DNA from: Archangium gephyra
GTDB lineage: Bacteria > Myxococcota > Myxococcia > Myxococcales > Myxococcaceae
Length of the DNA stretch: 64,000 nt
Direction of reading: 5' to 3'
Assembly (NCBI RefSeq): GCF_001027285.1
Contig: NZ_CP011509.1
Span: 4,472,501-4,536,500 of the forward strand
The translations under genes and the position numbers were made by a program. Below the pieces are notes generated by a model, which did not search any database, was not told where the DNA came from, and saw only the letters and a list, made by a program, of their open reading frames with translations. Below, piece after piece: positions 28,812-38,281 of this stretch. The stretch's first letter is position 1; every line of letters starts with the position of its first letter.

Positions 28812-30980
28812 GTGCAACCCAGCCCCGCGTGGCCCGAGAGGCCGCGTGGGGCTGTCGCTTTTTCTGGGGAGCGTCATCTGAAGGCGACTGGACTCACCTG
28901 GCGCAAGGCCGCGTTCTGGCTGGCCTGGGCCGCGTTGCTGGCGCTCGCGCTCGCCGCCCGCACCGCGGACTGGCGCCATGTGCTCGGCGGCGGCTTCGTG
29001 GAGCTCGTCCCCACCGACTCGCACTACTACCTCCGCTTCGCCCGCCTCCAGCAGCTCGCCTTCCCCCGTTTCGAGCCCTTCGACCCGTACATCAACCACC
29101 CCACCGGGGCCTCCATCATCTGGCCCCCGCTGCATACGTGGGGCGTGGCCCTGTTCCTCGCGCTCGGCCCCGCGCAGCCCGAGCGTGCCGCCGCGTGGGT
29201 GGGCCCGGGGGTCTCCCTGCTCGAGCTGGGGCTGCTCTCCCTGCTCCTTCGCCGCTGGTGGGGGAGGGGCGTGGCGCTGGGTTCCCTCGCGCTGCTGGCC
29301 CTGGTGCCCGCGGCGGTGATGGCCGGGACGCTCGGCACCGCGGATCATCACGTCCACGAGCCCACCCTCGCCGCCCTCTGCGCCCTCCTGCTGGGCCGGG
29401 CCCTGGAGCAGCGAAGCGTCAGGCTCGGCGCGGCCACGGGCGTGGTGCTGGGGCTCGCGCCGCTCTTCACCACCAGCGGGTTCGTCCTGCTGCCGGGCCT
29501 CGCCGCCTCCCTCCCGCTGGCCGCATGGCTGGGCCGGGACACGCCGGGCCCCGGTGTGGGCCGCGTGGGGTTCGCCATGGGTCTGGGCGCCGCCGCGGTG
29601 CTCGCCCTGGGCGTGGTGCTGTTCGGCGCGCCCGCGTCCCTCACCTATTACGGCCTGACTTCCTTCCAGCCCCTGCTCGCCCTGGCCCTGCTCTCCGGGG
29701 CCTCGGGTCTCGCCACTCTCCTCGAGCGCCGCCGGGGCGGGCTCCTCCAGCTCGGCCTCGCCCTGCCTTGCGCCCTCCCGCTCGTTCCGGAGCTGGCCCG
29801 CGCCTTCCAGCACCTCCTGCTCGGGGATCCGCTCCTCGCCGTCGTCATGGAGTCCATTCCCCTCTGGAAGGATCCGGACTTCGCTCGCGAGCTGCTCGGC
29901 CCGGTGCTCCTCCTGCTCCCGGTGGCACTCGTCACCGCGGGCGTGCGCCTGTGGCGGGAGCGGGAGAGCTCCCTGGCCCCCGTCTTCCTCGTCGCGCTCT
30001 CGCTCACCGCCGCCTCGCTCCTCCAGGCGCGCTTCACGCAGGCCCTCGTGGGGAGCGCCGCGCTGCTCATCGCCTCCGCGCTGGGAGGCGTCCTTCCCGC
30101 ATTGCGGCCGTTGCCACGGCGCGCCTCGGTGGCCGTCCTCGCGCTCGTGGGGCTGCCCCTGCTCGGTGAGGCCGTGCCCCGTCCGGCCTCCGCGGAGCCG
30201 AGTCCCATTGCCCCCGTGCGCTCCACCCTCATGTGGATGCGCGAGCACACCCCTCCGCCCTCTCCGCCCTGGGACGTGAGTGTTCGCCCCGCCTGGGGCG
30301 TCGTCGCGCAGTACGACATGGGGCACCTGCTGGTCCTCTGGGCCGAGCGTCCCGCGGTGGCCACGCCCTTCTCCCAGGTGCCCGTGCACCAGAGCGCCAA
30401 CGCCCAGGCCGCCGCCGTTCTCGGCGCCACCGCCGAGGTGGATGCCTATGTCCTGGCCCGGGCGTTGACCGCGCGCTACCTCCTGCTCACCCCGTTCAAC
30501 GAGCTGCTCGGCCGTCCCGGCCAGTCGCTGGACGGCACCGTCTCGCCCTGGCTCCACGAGCACGCGGGTCTGGCCACCGGAGACCGTGCCGCGAGCAGCC
30601 ACTTCCGCCTCGTGCACGATTCGGCCGAGTCACGCAGGAAGAAGCCCGGGCTCCCCTATGCCCGCCTGTTCGAGGTGGTGCCCGGCGCCGTGTTGCACGG
30701 CCGCTGCGGCCCCCATGCGCCCGTGACGGCCGTGCTGGAGTTGGAGACGGCTCGCGGCCAGACGCTCCGGTATGAGCTGCGTACCACCAGCGGGCCGGAC
30801 GGTTCCTTCGCCTTGCGCGTGGCCTATCCCACGACCCGTGACACCCGTGAGGCGGACGTGCTCGCCCGGGGGCCCTACCGCCTCGACTGCCCCGGTGGCG
30901 GTGGTACCGCCCTCGTCTCCGAGCAGGCCGTGCGCGAGGGCCTGGCGGTGGAAGGGGCCGTGGATCTCACCGAGAGGTGA
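28812..30980 (+). CDS. STT3/PglB-like oligosaccharyltransferase
   Basis: A membrane protein of up to 722 residues with about a dozen hydrophobic segments and a soluble C-terminus. It shows STT3-superfamily marks: DSHYYLRFARLQ (first acidic motif, D69), INHPTGASIIWPP, GTADHHVHE (second acidic motif) and, at the start of the C-terminal domain, GVVAQYDMGHLLVLW. The last stands where the family has WWDYG, so the motif is degenerate but keeps the Asp. GTG 28812 overlaps the pilin terminator; the codon CTG 28878, behind ggggag, may be the real start. Transfer of lipid-linked glycans to protein is inferred. The adjacent pilin lacks an N-x-S/T sequon, so it is not an obvious N-glycosylation target. 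Confidence 0.7.
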   Translation: MQPSPAWPERPRGAVAFSGERHLKATGLTWRKAAFWLAWAALLALALAARTADWRHVLGGGFVELVPTDSHYYLRFARLQQLAFPRFEPFDPYINHPTGASIIWPPLHTWGVALFLALGPAQPERAAAWVGPGVSLLELGLLSLLLRRWWGRGVALGSLALLALVPAAVMAGTLGTADHHVHEPTLAALCALLLGRALEQRSVRLGAATGVVLGLAPLFTTSGFVLLPGLAASLPLAAWLGRDTPGPGVGRVGFAMGLGAAAVLALGVVLFGAPASLTYYGLTSFQPLLALALLSGASGLATLLERRRGGLLQLGLALPCALPLVPELARAFQHLLLGDPLLAVVMESIPLWKDPDFARELLGPVLLLLPVALVTAGVRLWRERESSLAPVFLVALSLTAASLLQARFTQALVGSAALLIASALGGVLPALRPLPRRASVAVLALVGLPLLGEAVPRPASAEPSPIAPVRSTLMWMREHTPPPSPPWDVSVRPAWGVVAQYDMGHLLVLWAERPAVATPFSQVPVHQSANAQAAAVLGATAEVDAYVLARALTARYLLLTPFNELLGRPGQSLDGTVSPWLHEHAGLATGDRAASSHFRLVHDSAESRRKKPGLPYARLFEVVPGAVLHGRCGPHAPVTAVLELETARGQTLRYELRTTSGPDGSFALRVAYPTTRDTREADVLARGPYRLDCPGGGGTALVSEQAVREGLAVEGAVDLTER
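28821..28863 (+). terminator. Intrinsic terminator of the pilin gene
   Basis: A 14-bp stem (28821-28834 with 28840-28853, two G-U pairs) has the loop cgaga and is followed by a run of five T (28859-28863). It lies 33 nt after the pilin stop. Some transcription may read through to the next gene, whose start overlaps this element if GTG 28812 is used. Confidence 0.8.
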
Positions 30981-31046
30981 GTCCGTAGGTTCTTTCAGGG
31001 GTGCTCTTGTCGCAAGGCACGGGCGCCTTCCGGTCGCGCGGCGTAC

Positions 31047-31073
31047 CAACTGGTCCGACAGTCGGACCAGTTG
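31047..31073. terminator. 12-bp perfect inverted repeat between convergent genes
   Basis: caactggtccga and tcggaccagttg are separated by cag. The repeat lies midway between the STT3-like gene end (30980) and the convergent YfhO-type gene end (31112). Position favours a bidirectional terminator, but there is no T-tract on either side. The clean palindrome could equally be a protein-binding site. Confidence 0.45.
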
Positions 31074-31111
31074 CTCCCCATCGCGGCCGGAACCTTGCTC
31101 CCTGACAGGAG

Positions 31112-33369
31112 CTAACCCTCCTGGCTTTGTCCACGGGGCCGGAGCGCCAGGGCCAGCGCGCCGAGCGCGAGCACGGAGAGCAGTGCCCCCAGCCGGAAGC
31201 TGAGCGGGCGGTAATCGAAGCGGACCGAATGCGCCCCCGGAGGCACCCGCACCGCGCGCATGACGGCGTTGGCTCGCAGCACGGGCACGGGCGCTCCGTC
31301 CAGCGTGGCCTCCCAGCCGGGGTAGTGCGAGTCGCTCAGGAGCAGGTAGCCCGGACCGCACGCCTCCAGCGCCACCTCCACCCGGGACAGGCCCGTCTCC
31401 GTCACGCGGGCCGTCGAGCCCTCGCAGCCAGGGCCCTCCATGAGTTCGCCCTCGGCGAGCAAGGCGGTGCGGCGCAGCGGTTGGGCGGGGTCCACGAAGG
31501 CCGCCTGGGCCTCGGCGTCGCTGGCCACGCGTGCGGTGTGCACCACGAAGGCCCTCGGCACGGCGGTGTCCGAGCGGTACAGCGTGGGCAGCCCCGGCAA
31601 CGCGAGCACGGGCACCAGGTCCTCGAAGGGCGGCGCGCCCCGACGCACGTAGTAGCCCACCCCGGCCAGGTCGAAGGCCGCGCGCGCTCCCGACTCGTAG
31701 AGGGACTCGATGCGCAGGGGCTCCGGCGCGCCATAGCCCTCGAAGACGCGCAGCCGCTCCTCGACGAAGCGGTTGGGCACCAGGGCGTCCCGGCTGAGCG
31801 CGATGTACGAGCCTTCCTCTCCGGGTAGGGGCGCGGCGGTGGTGCTCGGGGTGGTGGGGACCTCGGAGAGCTCGTCCGAGCCGAGGTCCACGCTGACGCG
31901 GCCCGCATACCCGGAGGGAAGGGCGGCGGCGAGCCGGGAGGCGCGGCGGAGTGACGCGAGGGGCGCGCTGCCCGTGCCCCCTGCAACAGGTGGAAGGCAC
32001 CCAGCTCCACGAGGGCCACCACGGCCAGCGTTCGGCGGACGCGGAGTCCCCGGCCCGGGCCGGCCGCGGGGAGGATGAAGGCCAGGGCCCCCGCGCCGAG
32101 CGCCAGCACCACCCAGGGCAGTCCGGCCTCCACGCCGGAGCGGAAGAGGGGGAGCTTCGCGACGGGAGGGCCCAGGAGCAGGGCGGCGAAGAGGGCGGCC
32201 ACCACGGCGGCCACGTGCACCAGGGAGCGGCGTCCCCTCCGGGCGCGGCGGGCGAGCACGTCCAGCCCGAAGGCGGCGAGCACCGCGACGCAGAAGGCCG
32301 CTCCGACGAAGTACTTCACCGGGTAGCGGAAGAGGTGGAAGGGCGGCAGTTGGAGGACGAGCGCGGCCGGGGGGAAGTGCGCGCCGAGCGCGAGCAGGGT
32401 GAGCACGAGCGCCCCCAGGCCGAAGGGCAAAGCCCGCCGCGAGCGCCCCAGGCCCACGAGCGCCAGGACGCAGACGAGGGTGCCCAGGAAGAGGACGAGG
32501 ATGAAGAACTGATCCTCCCCCGCCCAGTAGCGCGAGCGCGGGTGCTCGGCGAAGGGCCACGCCACCGAGAGGAGCTGGGGCCAGGAGAGGGACCACTCGA
32601 GCTGATCCGTCCGTCCGGCGCCCCGGGTGGAGTTCCGGGCGAACTCGAGCGCGGGCAGGGCCACCAGCGCTCCGAGCGCGAAGCCCCAGGCGAGCCCCGT
32701 CCCCGTGGCCACCACCGTGCGCACCTCACGCCGCGCGGCGAGCGCCACGGCGAGGGCGAGCGGGGCCTGCCACAGCCACGTCTCCGGGGAGCCCGCGAGG
32801 AAGGCGAGGCCCGCGACGAGCGCCACCTGCGCGGCGCGGCGCGGAGAAGGCTGGAGCGCGGCCCGGCGCGAGGCCAGCAGGAGGAGGCCCGTCCACGCGG
32901 CGGCGCTGACCACGTTCTGCTGCGCGGACAAATCCGCGAAGGGCGCCGAGAGCGCGAAGGCGGCGGCGCCCAGCAGGGCCGCGGGGCGGGAGGCGCGCAG
33001 GTGGCGCAGCAGCAGGAAGGTGCCCGCGGCGGCGAGCACCACATGGAGCAGGTGCTGCAGGGTGAAGCCGAGCTCCGGGCCCGCGAGCAGCACGGTGAGC
33101 AGCCGGGGTGGATAGAAGACCTGCGAGTACAACGTGGCGGCGAAGGGCTGCCCCAACCGGAGGTAGGGATTCCACAGGGGCAGCTCCCCGGAGCGCAGCG
33201 CCTCCAGGAGGAAGGCCGAGTCCGGGATGAAGATGCGGAAGGCATCGCGCCCCGCCAGCACCCGCCCCTGGAGGACGGAGCGGTACACGAGGCCCATGCC
33301 GGCGAGGAGTCCCAACCCGGGGAGGAGCCACCCGGGGATTGCCCGGCGCATCGGACTCGACGGCGTCAT
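31112..33369 (-). pseudogene. YfhO-family multi-spanning membrane protein, broken by one frameshift
   Basis: The first 460 residues (from MTPSSPMRRAIPGWLLP, open until the frame break near 31977) encode about a dozen membrane helices. They include AGRDAFRIFIPDSAFLLEAL, LWNPYLRLGQPFAA and FHLFRYPVKYFVG, typical of YfhO-like glycosyltransferase-related proteins. The C-terminal part continues in another frame from LASLRRASRLAAALP to the stop at 31112 (YLLLSDSHYPGWEATLDG, then RLGALLSVLAL). Adding one C to the C5 run at 31977-31981 joins the two into about 752 residues. This is either a true slippage mutation or a sequencing error. The role is probably in surface glycan assembly, beside the STT3-like gene. 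Confidence 0.75.
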
Positions 33370-33395
33370 CGCGCCGGCAGCCTAGCAGATGCGCG

Positions 33396-34679
33396 TCAGA
33401 AGCTCGCCTGGACCAGCAACCGCGCTTCGATGACGTTCTGCCGCGAGATGGGCGCGCCCTTCTTGAGCAGACTGGTCTGGTCCGGCTGCTCGGTGAGGAG
33501 GTACGAGCCCACCGCCTCCTCGAAGATGACCGGAGTGCCGAGCTGGATGGGCAGATCCGCGATGATCTTCGCGCCGAAGCCCTTGAACGAGTAGGTGATC
33601 GCCGGAGTCACCTCCTGGATGGCGCGCTTGCCGGTGATGCGTGTCTCCCCCACGGCGAACTGCTCGTCCGGGAGCACGAGCGCGTACCGGAGCGCGACCT
33701 GCACCGGATTCCACTGGTACGCCACCTGGGCCCGGCCACCCGCCACCCGGATGTCGCCGTAGTCATTCTGGTAGACGCCGAAGTTGCCCTCCACCTCGCC
33801 CGACAACACACCCGGGCCCACGGGCGCGCGCGCCGCGGCGTCCGCGCCCACCTGCCACAGCCTGCCCAGGGTGAACGGCGCCTGGGCGATGAACGGGTTC
33901 CAGTTCGCGTTGATGAGCAGCGGCTTCTCCGACGACTTGGTGTTGAACACCGTCGAGTGGCCCACCAGCGAGTCCTTCACGTAGAAGCCGTTCACGAAGA
34001 ACGCCAGCTGGAGCTTGTCGGGAACGGCCTGGAGGTCGCGGGTCGCGAAGACGTCCTCGCCGATGCCGGTGTCGACGCCCGCGCGCAACACCATCATGGG
34101 GGTGCCGAGGGTCTGCGGCAGGTAGCGCTCGGGGATGTCCCGGCCGCCGCCCGTGAAGATGCCGACGCCCGCCACCAGCGGGCCCGCCTGGGTGTGGAAG
34201 GTCGCGCCCACGTCCCGGCCCACCCGGAAGGCCAGGTTCTGGATGGAGCGATCCGCGAAGAGCAGGGTGCCCGACTCCGTCAGGCGCTCGCGGCCGTAGG
34301 GCACGCGGAACTGGCCCACCCTCACGTACGAGTTGCCGAGGAACTTCACCGGGACGTCCACGTACATGTCCAGCAGACCCAGCGAGATGCCCGGAGTCGG
34401 CGCCTTGATCTCGTCCTCACCACCGAAGGCGAGCATCACCCCGTAGCGCCAGTCCTCCACGTTGCCCGAGAGGGTGAGCCGGCCCTGCTTGAGGAAGAGG
34501 TAGAGCCGCTCGTTGTTCCGGGCGCCATCATCGAGCTTCTGGGCGAAGCCGAGCAGCTGCAACCGGCCTCCCACGTTCATGCTCGCGTTCTCCGTCTTGA
34601 GGACTTCCGCGGCCTGGGCCGCGCCCGACACGCCAAGGAGTGCGGCGGCAAGGGTTGCTGCCAGATTCTTGAGCTTCAT
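33396..34679 (-). CDS. Outer-membrane porin (phosphate-selective porin O/P type)
   Basis: A 427-residue beta-barrel protein. The start at 34679 gives a signal peptide MKLKNLAATLAAALLGVSG with cleavage after AQA. Alternating amphipathic strands (GRLTLSGNVEDWRYGVMLAF, VRVGQFRVPYGRERL) and a C-terminal Phe fit an outer-membrane barrel. The GQFRVPYGRE segment is typical of the OprO/OprP family. Substrate selectivity cannot be told from sequence. The 262 bp between it and the divergent DUF3108 gene hold the promoters; I see no defined motif there. Confidence 0.82.
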   Translation of the reverse strand: MKLKNLAATLAAALLGVSGAAQAAEVLKTENASMNVGGRLQLLGFAQKLDDGARNNERLYLFLKQGRLTLSGNVEDWRYGVMLAFGGEDEIKAPTPGISLGLLDMYVDVPVKFLGNSYVRVGQFRVPYGRERLTESGTLLFADRSIQNLAFRVGRDVGATFHTQAGPLVAGVGIFTGGGRDIPERYLPQTLGTPMMVLRAGVDTGIGEDVFATRDLQAVPDKLQLAFFVNGFYVKDSLVGHSTVFNTKSSEKPLLINANWNPFIAQAPFTLGRLWQVGADAAARAPVGPGVLSGEVEGNFGVYQNDYGDIRVAGGRAQVAYQWNPVQVALRYALVLPDEQFAVGETRITGKRAIQEVTPAITYSFKGFGAKIIADLPIQLGTPVIFEEAVGSYLLTEQPDQTSLLKKGAPISRQNVIEARLLVQASF

Positions 34680-34941
34680 GGGGTGTTTCCTCTCCGCGCC
34701 GTGCTCTTCACGGCTTTCGTCGAGCACCGCGAGTGCTCGAGGGCGCCTGGACCCGGCCGCCTCATGCCGTGAGCACAGAGCAAGCCGCGCGCCAACACGC
34801 CTTCCAGGCGGAGGAGGGGTGAAAGGCCTGCATCATCTGCGCACACACCCCCGTCCGCGCAGGACTTGCACGGCGATGAAGTCCGCTCCTCGCCGTGGAC
34901 CGCTCGCGGCACATGGCTTGAAAGAGGGTGGGGCGTACCCG

Positions 34942-35757
34942 ATGGAGACCTCGATGCCCAACCCCTCCCAATGGAGCAGAAGCCGCCCCGCGGGCCTTCT
35001 CCGAGCGGCGCTCCTCCTCCTGATGTCGTGGGGGCTGGCGCCGGCGGCACGCGCCCAGCAAGCGCGGGCGGGTGGCGAGCGGCCCTTCCTGGAAGGAGAG
35101 GTGCTCGCCTACCAGGTCTCGCTGGGAAAGCACGGGCGGAGCGGGACGGGGTGGCTGCGCGTTCAACCCGCCCAGCCGTTGCGTGAGGAGCCGGTGGTGC
35201 TGCTGCGCTTCGACTTCGAGACAACGCTGGGGCCCTTCCACATCCAGCACCACTCGCGCTCGTGGCTGAGCTCCCGGCGCATGGCGGCCCTGCGCTACGA
35301 GGTGGACGAGCGCATCCCGCTCAAGTCCGTGCGCGAGCGGGTGGAGATCTTCCCCGAGGAGGGGCGCTGGGAACGGCCGAAGAGCCGGGGACGGAGCAGC
35401 TCGCTGGAGCCGCTGGACGAACTGTCCTTCCTCTATGCGCTGCGCATGATGGACCTGAAGCCCGGGCTCATCCACCGGATGGACCGGCACTTCGATGCGC
35501 GGCGCAACCCGGTGGTGGTGCGCGTGCTGCGGCGCGAGCCGTTGCGCGTCCCGGCCGGAGAGTTTTCCACCGTGGTGGTGGAGATGGAAGTGCGCGACCC
35601 CGAGCGCTTCGGTGGCCGGGGGCTACTGCGTCTGTACCTCACCGATGATGAACGCCGGCTGCCGGTGCGCATCGAGTCGCAGGTGCCCGTTGCCGGGCAG
35701 CTGGTCCTCGAGCTCGAGCCGCGCCCGCCGGACAACCAGAGGAGCACCGAACCATGA
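34942..35757 (+). CDS. DUF3108 periplasmic protein
   Basis: A 271-residue exported protein. The signal peptide runs through LLRAALLLLMSWGLAPAARA, and the mature part begins with EGEVLAYQVSLGKHGRSGTG, the hallmark start of DUF3108 proteins. LDELSFLYALRMMDLKPG and the ending LPVRIESQVPVAG also fit. A beta-sheet lipid- or ligand-binding fold is usual, but the function is unknown. ATG 34942 has gaggg about 12 nt upstream. Its stop overlaps the YceI gene start by 4 nt, so the two are co-translated. Confidence 0.8.
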   Translation: METSMPNPSQWSRSRPAGLLRAALLLLMSWGLAPAARAQQARAGGERPFLEGEVLAYQVSLGKHGRSGTGWLRVQPAQPLREEPVVLLRFDFETTLGPFHIQHHSRSWLSSRRMAALRYEVDERIPLKSVRERVEIFPEEGRWERPKSRGRSSSLEPLDELSFLYALRMMDLKPGLIHRMDRHFDARRNPVVVRVLRREPLRVPAGEFSTVVVEMEVRDPERFGGRGLLRLYLTDDERRLPVRIESQVPVAGQLVLELEPRPPDNQRSTEP

Positions 35758-36347
35758 GACGCCTTGTTCCGCTGCTGATGATGACGCTGGGCTGGCCGGG
35801 GATGGCCGCCGCGCAGACCGCCGTGGAGTTGCAGCCGGGTGGAGAGCTGGCCATCGACGGCACCTCCACGGTGCGTGACTTCACCTGCAAGGCAAAGGGG
35901 GTGGAGGCCCGGTTCACTCCGGGCGAGGCCGGCGGTGAGCTCACGTTGGAGCAACTGGCCGGAGCGCTGCGCGAGGCCCAGCTGGAGATTCCCACCGGCA
36001 AGCTGGACTGCGCCAACGGGACGATGAACGAGCACATGTATGCCGCCCTGCAGCTGCCGCAACACCCCACCATCCGCTTCCGGATGAGTGGCTACGAGGC
36101 GGGTGCTCCGAAGGACGGCCAGGTGCCCCTGCGCCTCCGCGGCGAGCTCACGATGGCGGGGGTGACGAAGCCGGTGGACCTGGTGGCCCGCGCCTCGTCC
36201 ACGCCCGAGGGCAAGCTGCGGGTGCAGGGCCGGTACCTGCTGCGCATGACGGATTGGGGCGTGCGCCCTCCCACCCTGATGCTGGGCACCCTGAAGGTGG
36301 GTGACGCCGTGGTCATCCGCTTCGACCTCGCCCTCGGGCGGAAGTAG
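35754..36347 (+). CDS. YceI-family periplasmic lipocalin-like protein
   Basis: A 197-residue protein with a signal peptide (LLMMTLGWPGMAAAQ). The YceI fold shows in IDGTSTVRDFTCKAKG, in LDCANGTMNEHMYAALQ and in ELTMAGVTKPVDL. The family binds amphipathic molecules such as isoprenoids in the periplasm. It overlaps the DUF3108 gene by ATGA. Two Cys (TCKA and LDCAN) may form a disulfide. It is convergent with the sensor kinase gene, 17 bp away. Confidence 0.88.
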   Translation: MRRLVPLLMMTLGWPGMAAAQTAVELQPGGELAIDGTSTVRDFTCKAKGVEARFTPGEAGGELTLEQLAGALREAQLEIPTGKLDCANGTMNEHMYAALQLPQHPTIRFRMSGYEAGAPKDGQVPLRLRGELTMAGVTKPVDLVARASSTPEGKLRVQGRYLLRMTDWGVRPPTLMLGTLKVGDAVVIRFDLALGRK

Positions 36348-36364
36348 GCAGCCGGCACCACCGC

Positions 36365-38281
36365 TCAGGCGGACTTCACCTTGCCGCCGGCCTGCTCGCC
36401 CTTGTCGGCCACGGGCATGAAGACGCGGAAGGTGGTGCCCTTGCCCACTTCGCTGGACACCTCGATGCGCCCACCCATCGCCGTGACGATGCCGTGGCAG
36501 ATGGACAGGCCCAGCCCCGTTCCCACCCCCACCGGCTTGGTGGTGAAGAAGGGTTTGAACAGCCGCTGGAGGTTCTCCGGCGGAATCCCCACGCCCGTGT
36601 CCCGCACCGACACCACCACCCAGCGCTCGTCCGCGCGCTCCGTGGTGACGCGGACGCTGTTCGCCTTCGCGTCTCCCTCGGGGATGGCCTGGCCGGCGTT
36701 GACGAGCAGGTTCAGGAACAGCTGCCCGAGCCGCGACTCGTTGGCGAGCACCCGCGGCACCTCCCCGTACTCCTTCACCAGCTGTGCGCGGTGGCGGATC
36801 GTGGTGCGCGCCAGGCTCGCGCACGAGTCGAGCACCGCGTGGATGTCCACCGGGCCGAAGTGCTCGTCCTCCCTGCGCGAGAAGCTCCGCAGGTCATGCA
36901 CGATGTTGCGCATGCGCTCGCCGCCCTCGAGCGCCTCGCGCAGCGCCTGCTGAATCTCCTGGGACTGCTCGTCCGAGAGCGGCTTGCCCGCCTCGCCCGC
37001 CTCCCCCAGCTCGTCCACCGCGAAGCGCAGGTTGCTCAGCACGTAGGAGATGGGGTTGTTGAGCTCGTGGGCCACCCCCGCCGCCAGCGTGCCCAGCGAC
37101 ACCATGCGGTCCGTGGTGCGCAGCTTCTCCTGCACCTGCTTGCGCTCGGTGACGTCGCGCGCGATGGACACCTCCGCCGGCTGGCCATCGAAGGGAATGG
37201 AGAACGTCACCACCTCGCCCAGCACCTGCTGGCCTTCCCGGTGCCGGAAGCGCACCTCCCGGGCCGAGCCGGGCAGGGAGCTCTCGGCGAGGGGATCCTG
37301 CTCCCCCGGCAGGAGGAGCTCCTCCACCGCGCGGCCCCGCAGCTCCTCCTCGCGCGTGTAGCCCAGCAGGGTGACGGCCGCGGGGTTGGTGAAGAGCAGC
37401 ATCCGGTCGCGATGGACGAAGACGGCGTCCGGCGTGCGCTCGATGAGGGTGCGGAAGCTGGCCTCCGAGCGCCGCAGCGCCTCGCGGTCCTGGCTGAGGC
37501 GCTCGGCCATCTCGTCGAAGGCGCGGCCCAGCGTCCCCAGCTCGTCCACCCCGCGCAACCCGGCGCGTGCGCTCAGCTCGCCTCCCGCGAGCCGGTGGGC
37601 GGCGAGCTCCAGGCGCCGCACGCGCCGCCCCAGCGCGAAGTGGAAGAAGAGCCCCAGCAACCCGGCGATCAGCATGAGCAGCAGGCTCGAGCGCAGCGCG
37701 GAGCGCTCGGCCCGGTAGCGCTGCGCGGCCTTGAGCTGCGTCAGGTCATGCTGGAGGTAGAGGATGCCCACCTGGCTCCCCAGGGGCTGCGGGGTGAGCT
37801 GGATGGGGTAATAGCCCTCCACCCGCGACCCGTCCTCGCTCACCCGCACGTCCCCACTCATCCGCACCCGCGCGGTCTTCATGCGGGTGAGCGCCGCCGG
37901 ATGGATGAGCTCCGGCCAGGCCTCCCATACCGGATGGCCGAGCAGGGCGAGCCGGGTGGCGGCCAGCACGTTGCGCTGGTCGTCCAGGAGCAGTCCCACC
38001 GTCAGGTGGGGACTGGAGCCGAGGTCGGCGAGCTCCTCGCGCACGGCTTCGAGTTGCCCGGTGCGCAGCAGGTACTCGAGTGTCCCCTGCAGGTGCGTCA
38101 TCCGCTGGGTGACGTCCTCGCGCACGTGCTCTTCCACCTGCTGCTCGCGGTGCGCCATCTCGCGCCCCAGGGTGTAGAGGCCGAAGAAGCACGCATACGC
38201 GAGCAGCAGCAGCGGGACGAGCACCCGCATGGACAGCAACCGGTGCCACCCGGCGCGCCGTGCTGGGACGGACGGCTTCAT
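36365..38281 (-). CDS. Membrane sensor histidine kinase (HAMP-PAS-HisKA)
   Basis: 638 residues. One N-terminal membrane helix (VLVPLLLLAYACFFGLYTL), a periplasmic sensor region of about 150 residues and a second helix (LLLMLIAGLLGLFFHFALG) lead to HAMP (LAGGELSARAGL). A PAS domain (RTPDAVFVHRDRML), the H-box AAGVAHELNNPIS and an ATPase domain (DTGVGIPPENLQRLFKPFF, GTGLGLSICHGIV) complete it. No response regulator is adjacent. Its ATG overlaps the stop of the substrate-binding lipoprotein gene by 4 nt, which suggests that protein presents a ligand to this kinase. Confidence 0.93.
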   Translation of the reverse strand: MKPSVPARRAGWHRLLSMRVLVPLLLLAYACFFGLYTLGREMAHREQQVEEHVREDVTQRMTHLQGTLEYLLRTGQLEAVREELADLGSSPHLTVGLLLDDQRNVLAATRLALLGHPVWEAWPELIHPAALTRMKTARVRMSGDVRVSEDGSRVEGYYPIQLTPQPLGSQVGILYLQHDLTQLKAAQRYRAERSALRSSLLLMLIAGLLGLFFHFALGRRVRRLELAAHRLAGGELSARAGLRGVDELGTLGRAFDEMAERLSQDREALRRSEASFRTLIERTPDAVFVHRDRMLLFTNPAAVTLLGYTREEELRGRAVEELLLPGEQDPLAESSLPGSAREVRFRHREGQQVLGEVVTFSIPFDGQPAEVSIARDVTERKQVQEKLRTTDRMVSLGTLAAGVAHELNNPISYVLSNLRFAVDELGEAGEAGKPLSDEQSQEIQQALREALEGGERMRNIVHDLRSFSRREDEHFGPVDIHAVLDSCASLARTTIRHRAQLVKEYGEVPRVLANESRLGQLFLNLLVNAGQAIPEGDAKANSVRVTTERADERWVVVSVRDTGVGIPPENLQRLFKPFFTTKPVGVGTGLGLSICHGIVTAMGGRIEVSSEVGKGTTFRVFMPVADKGEQAGGKVKSA

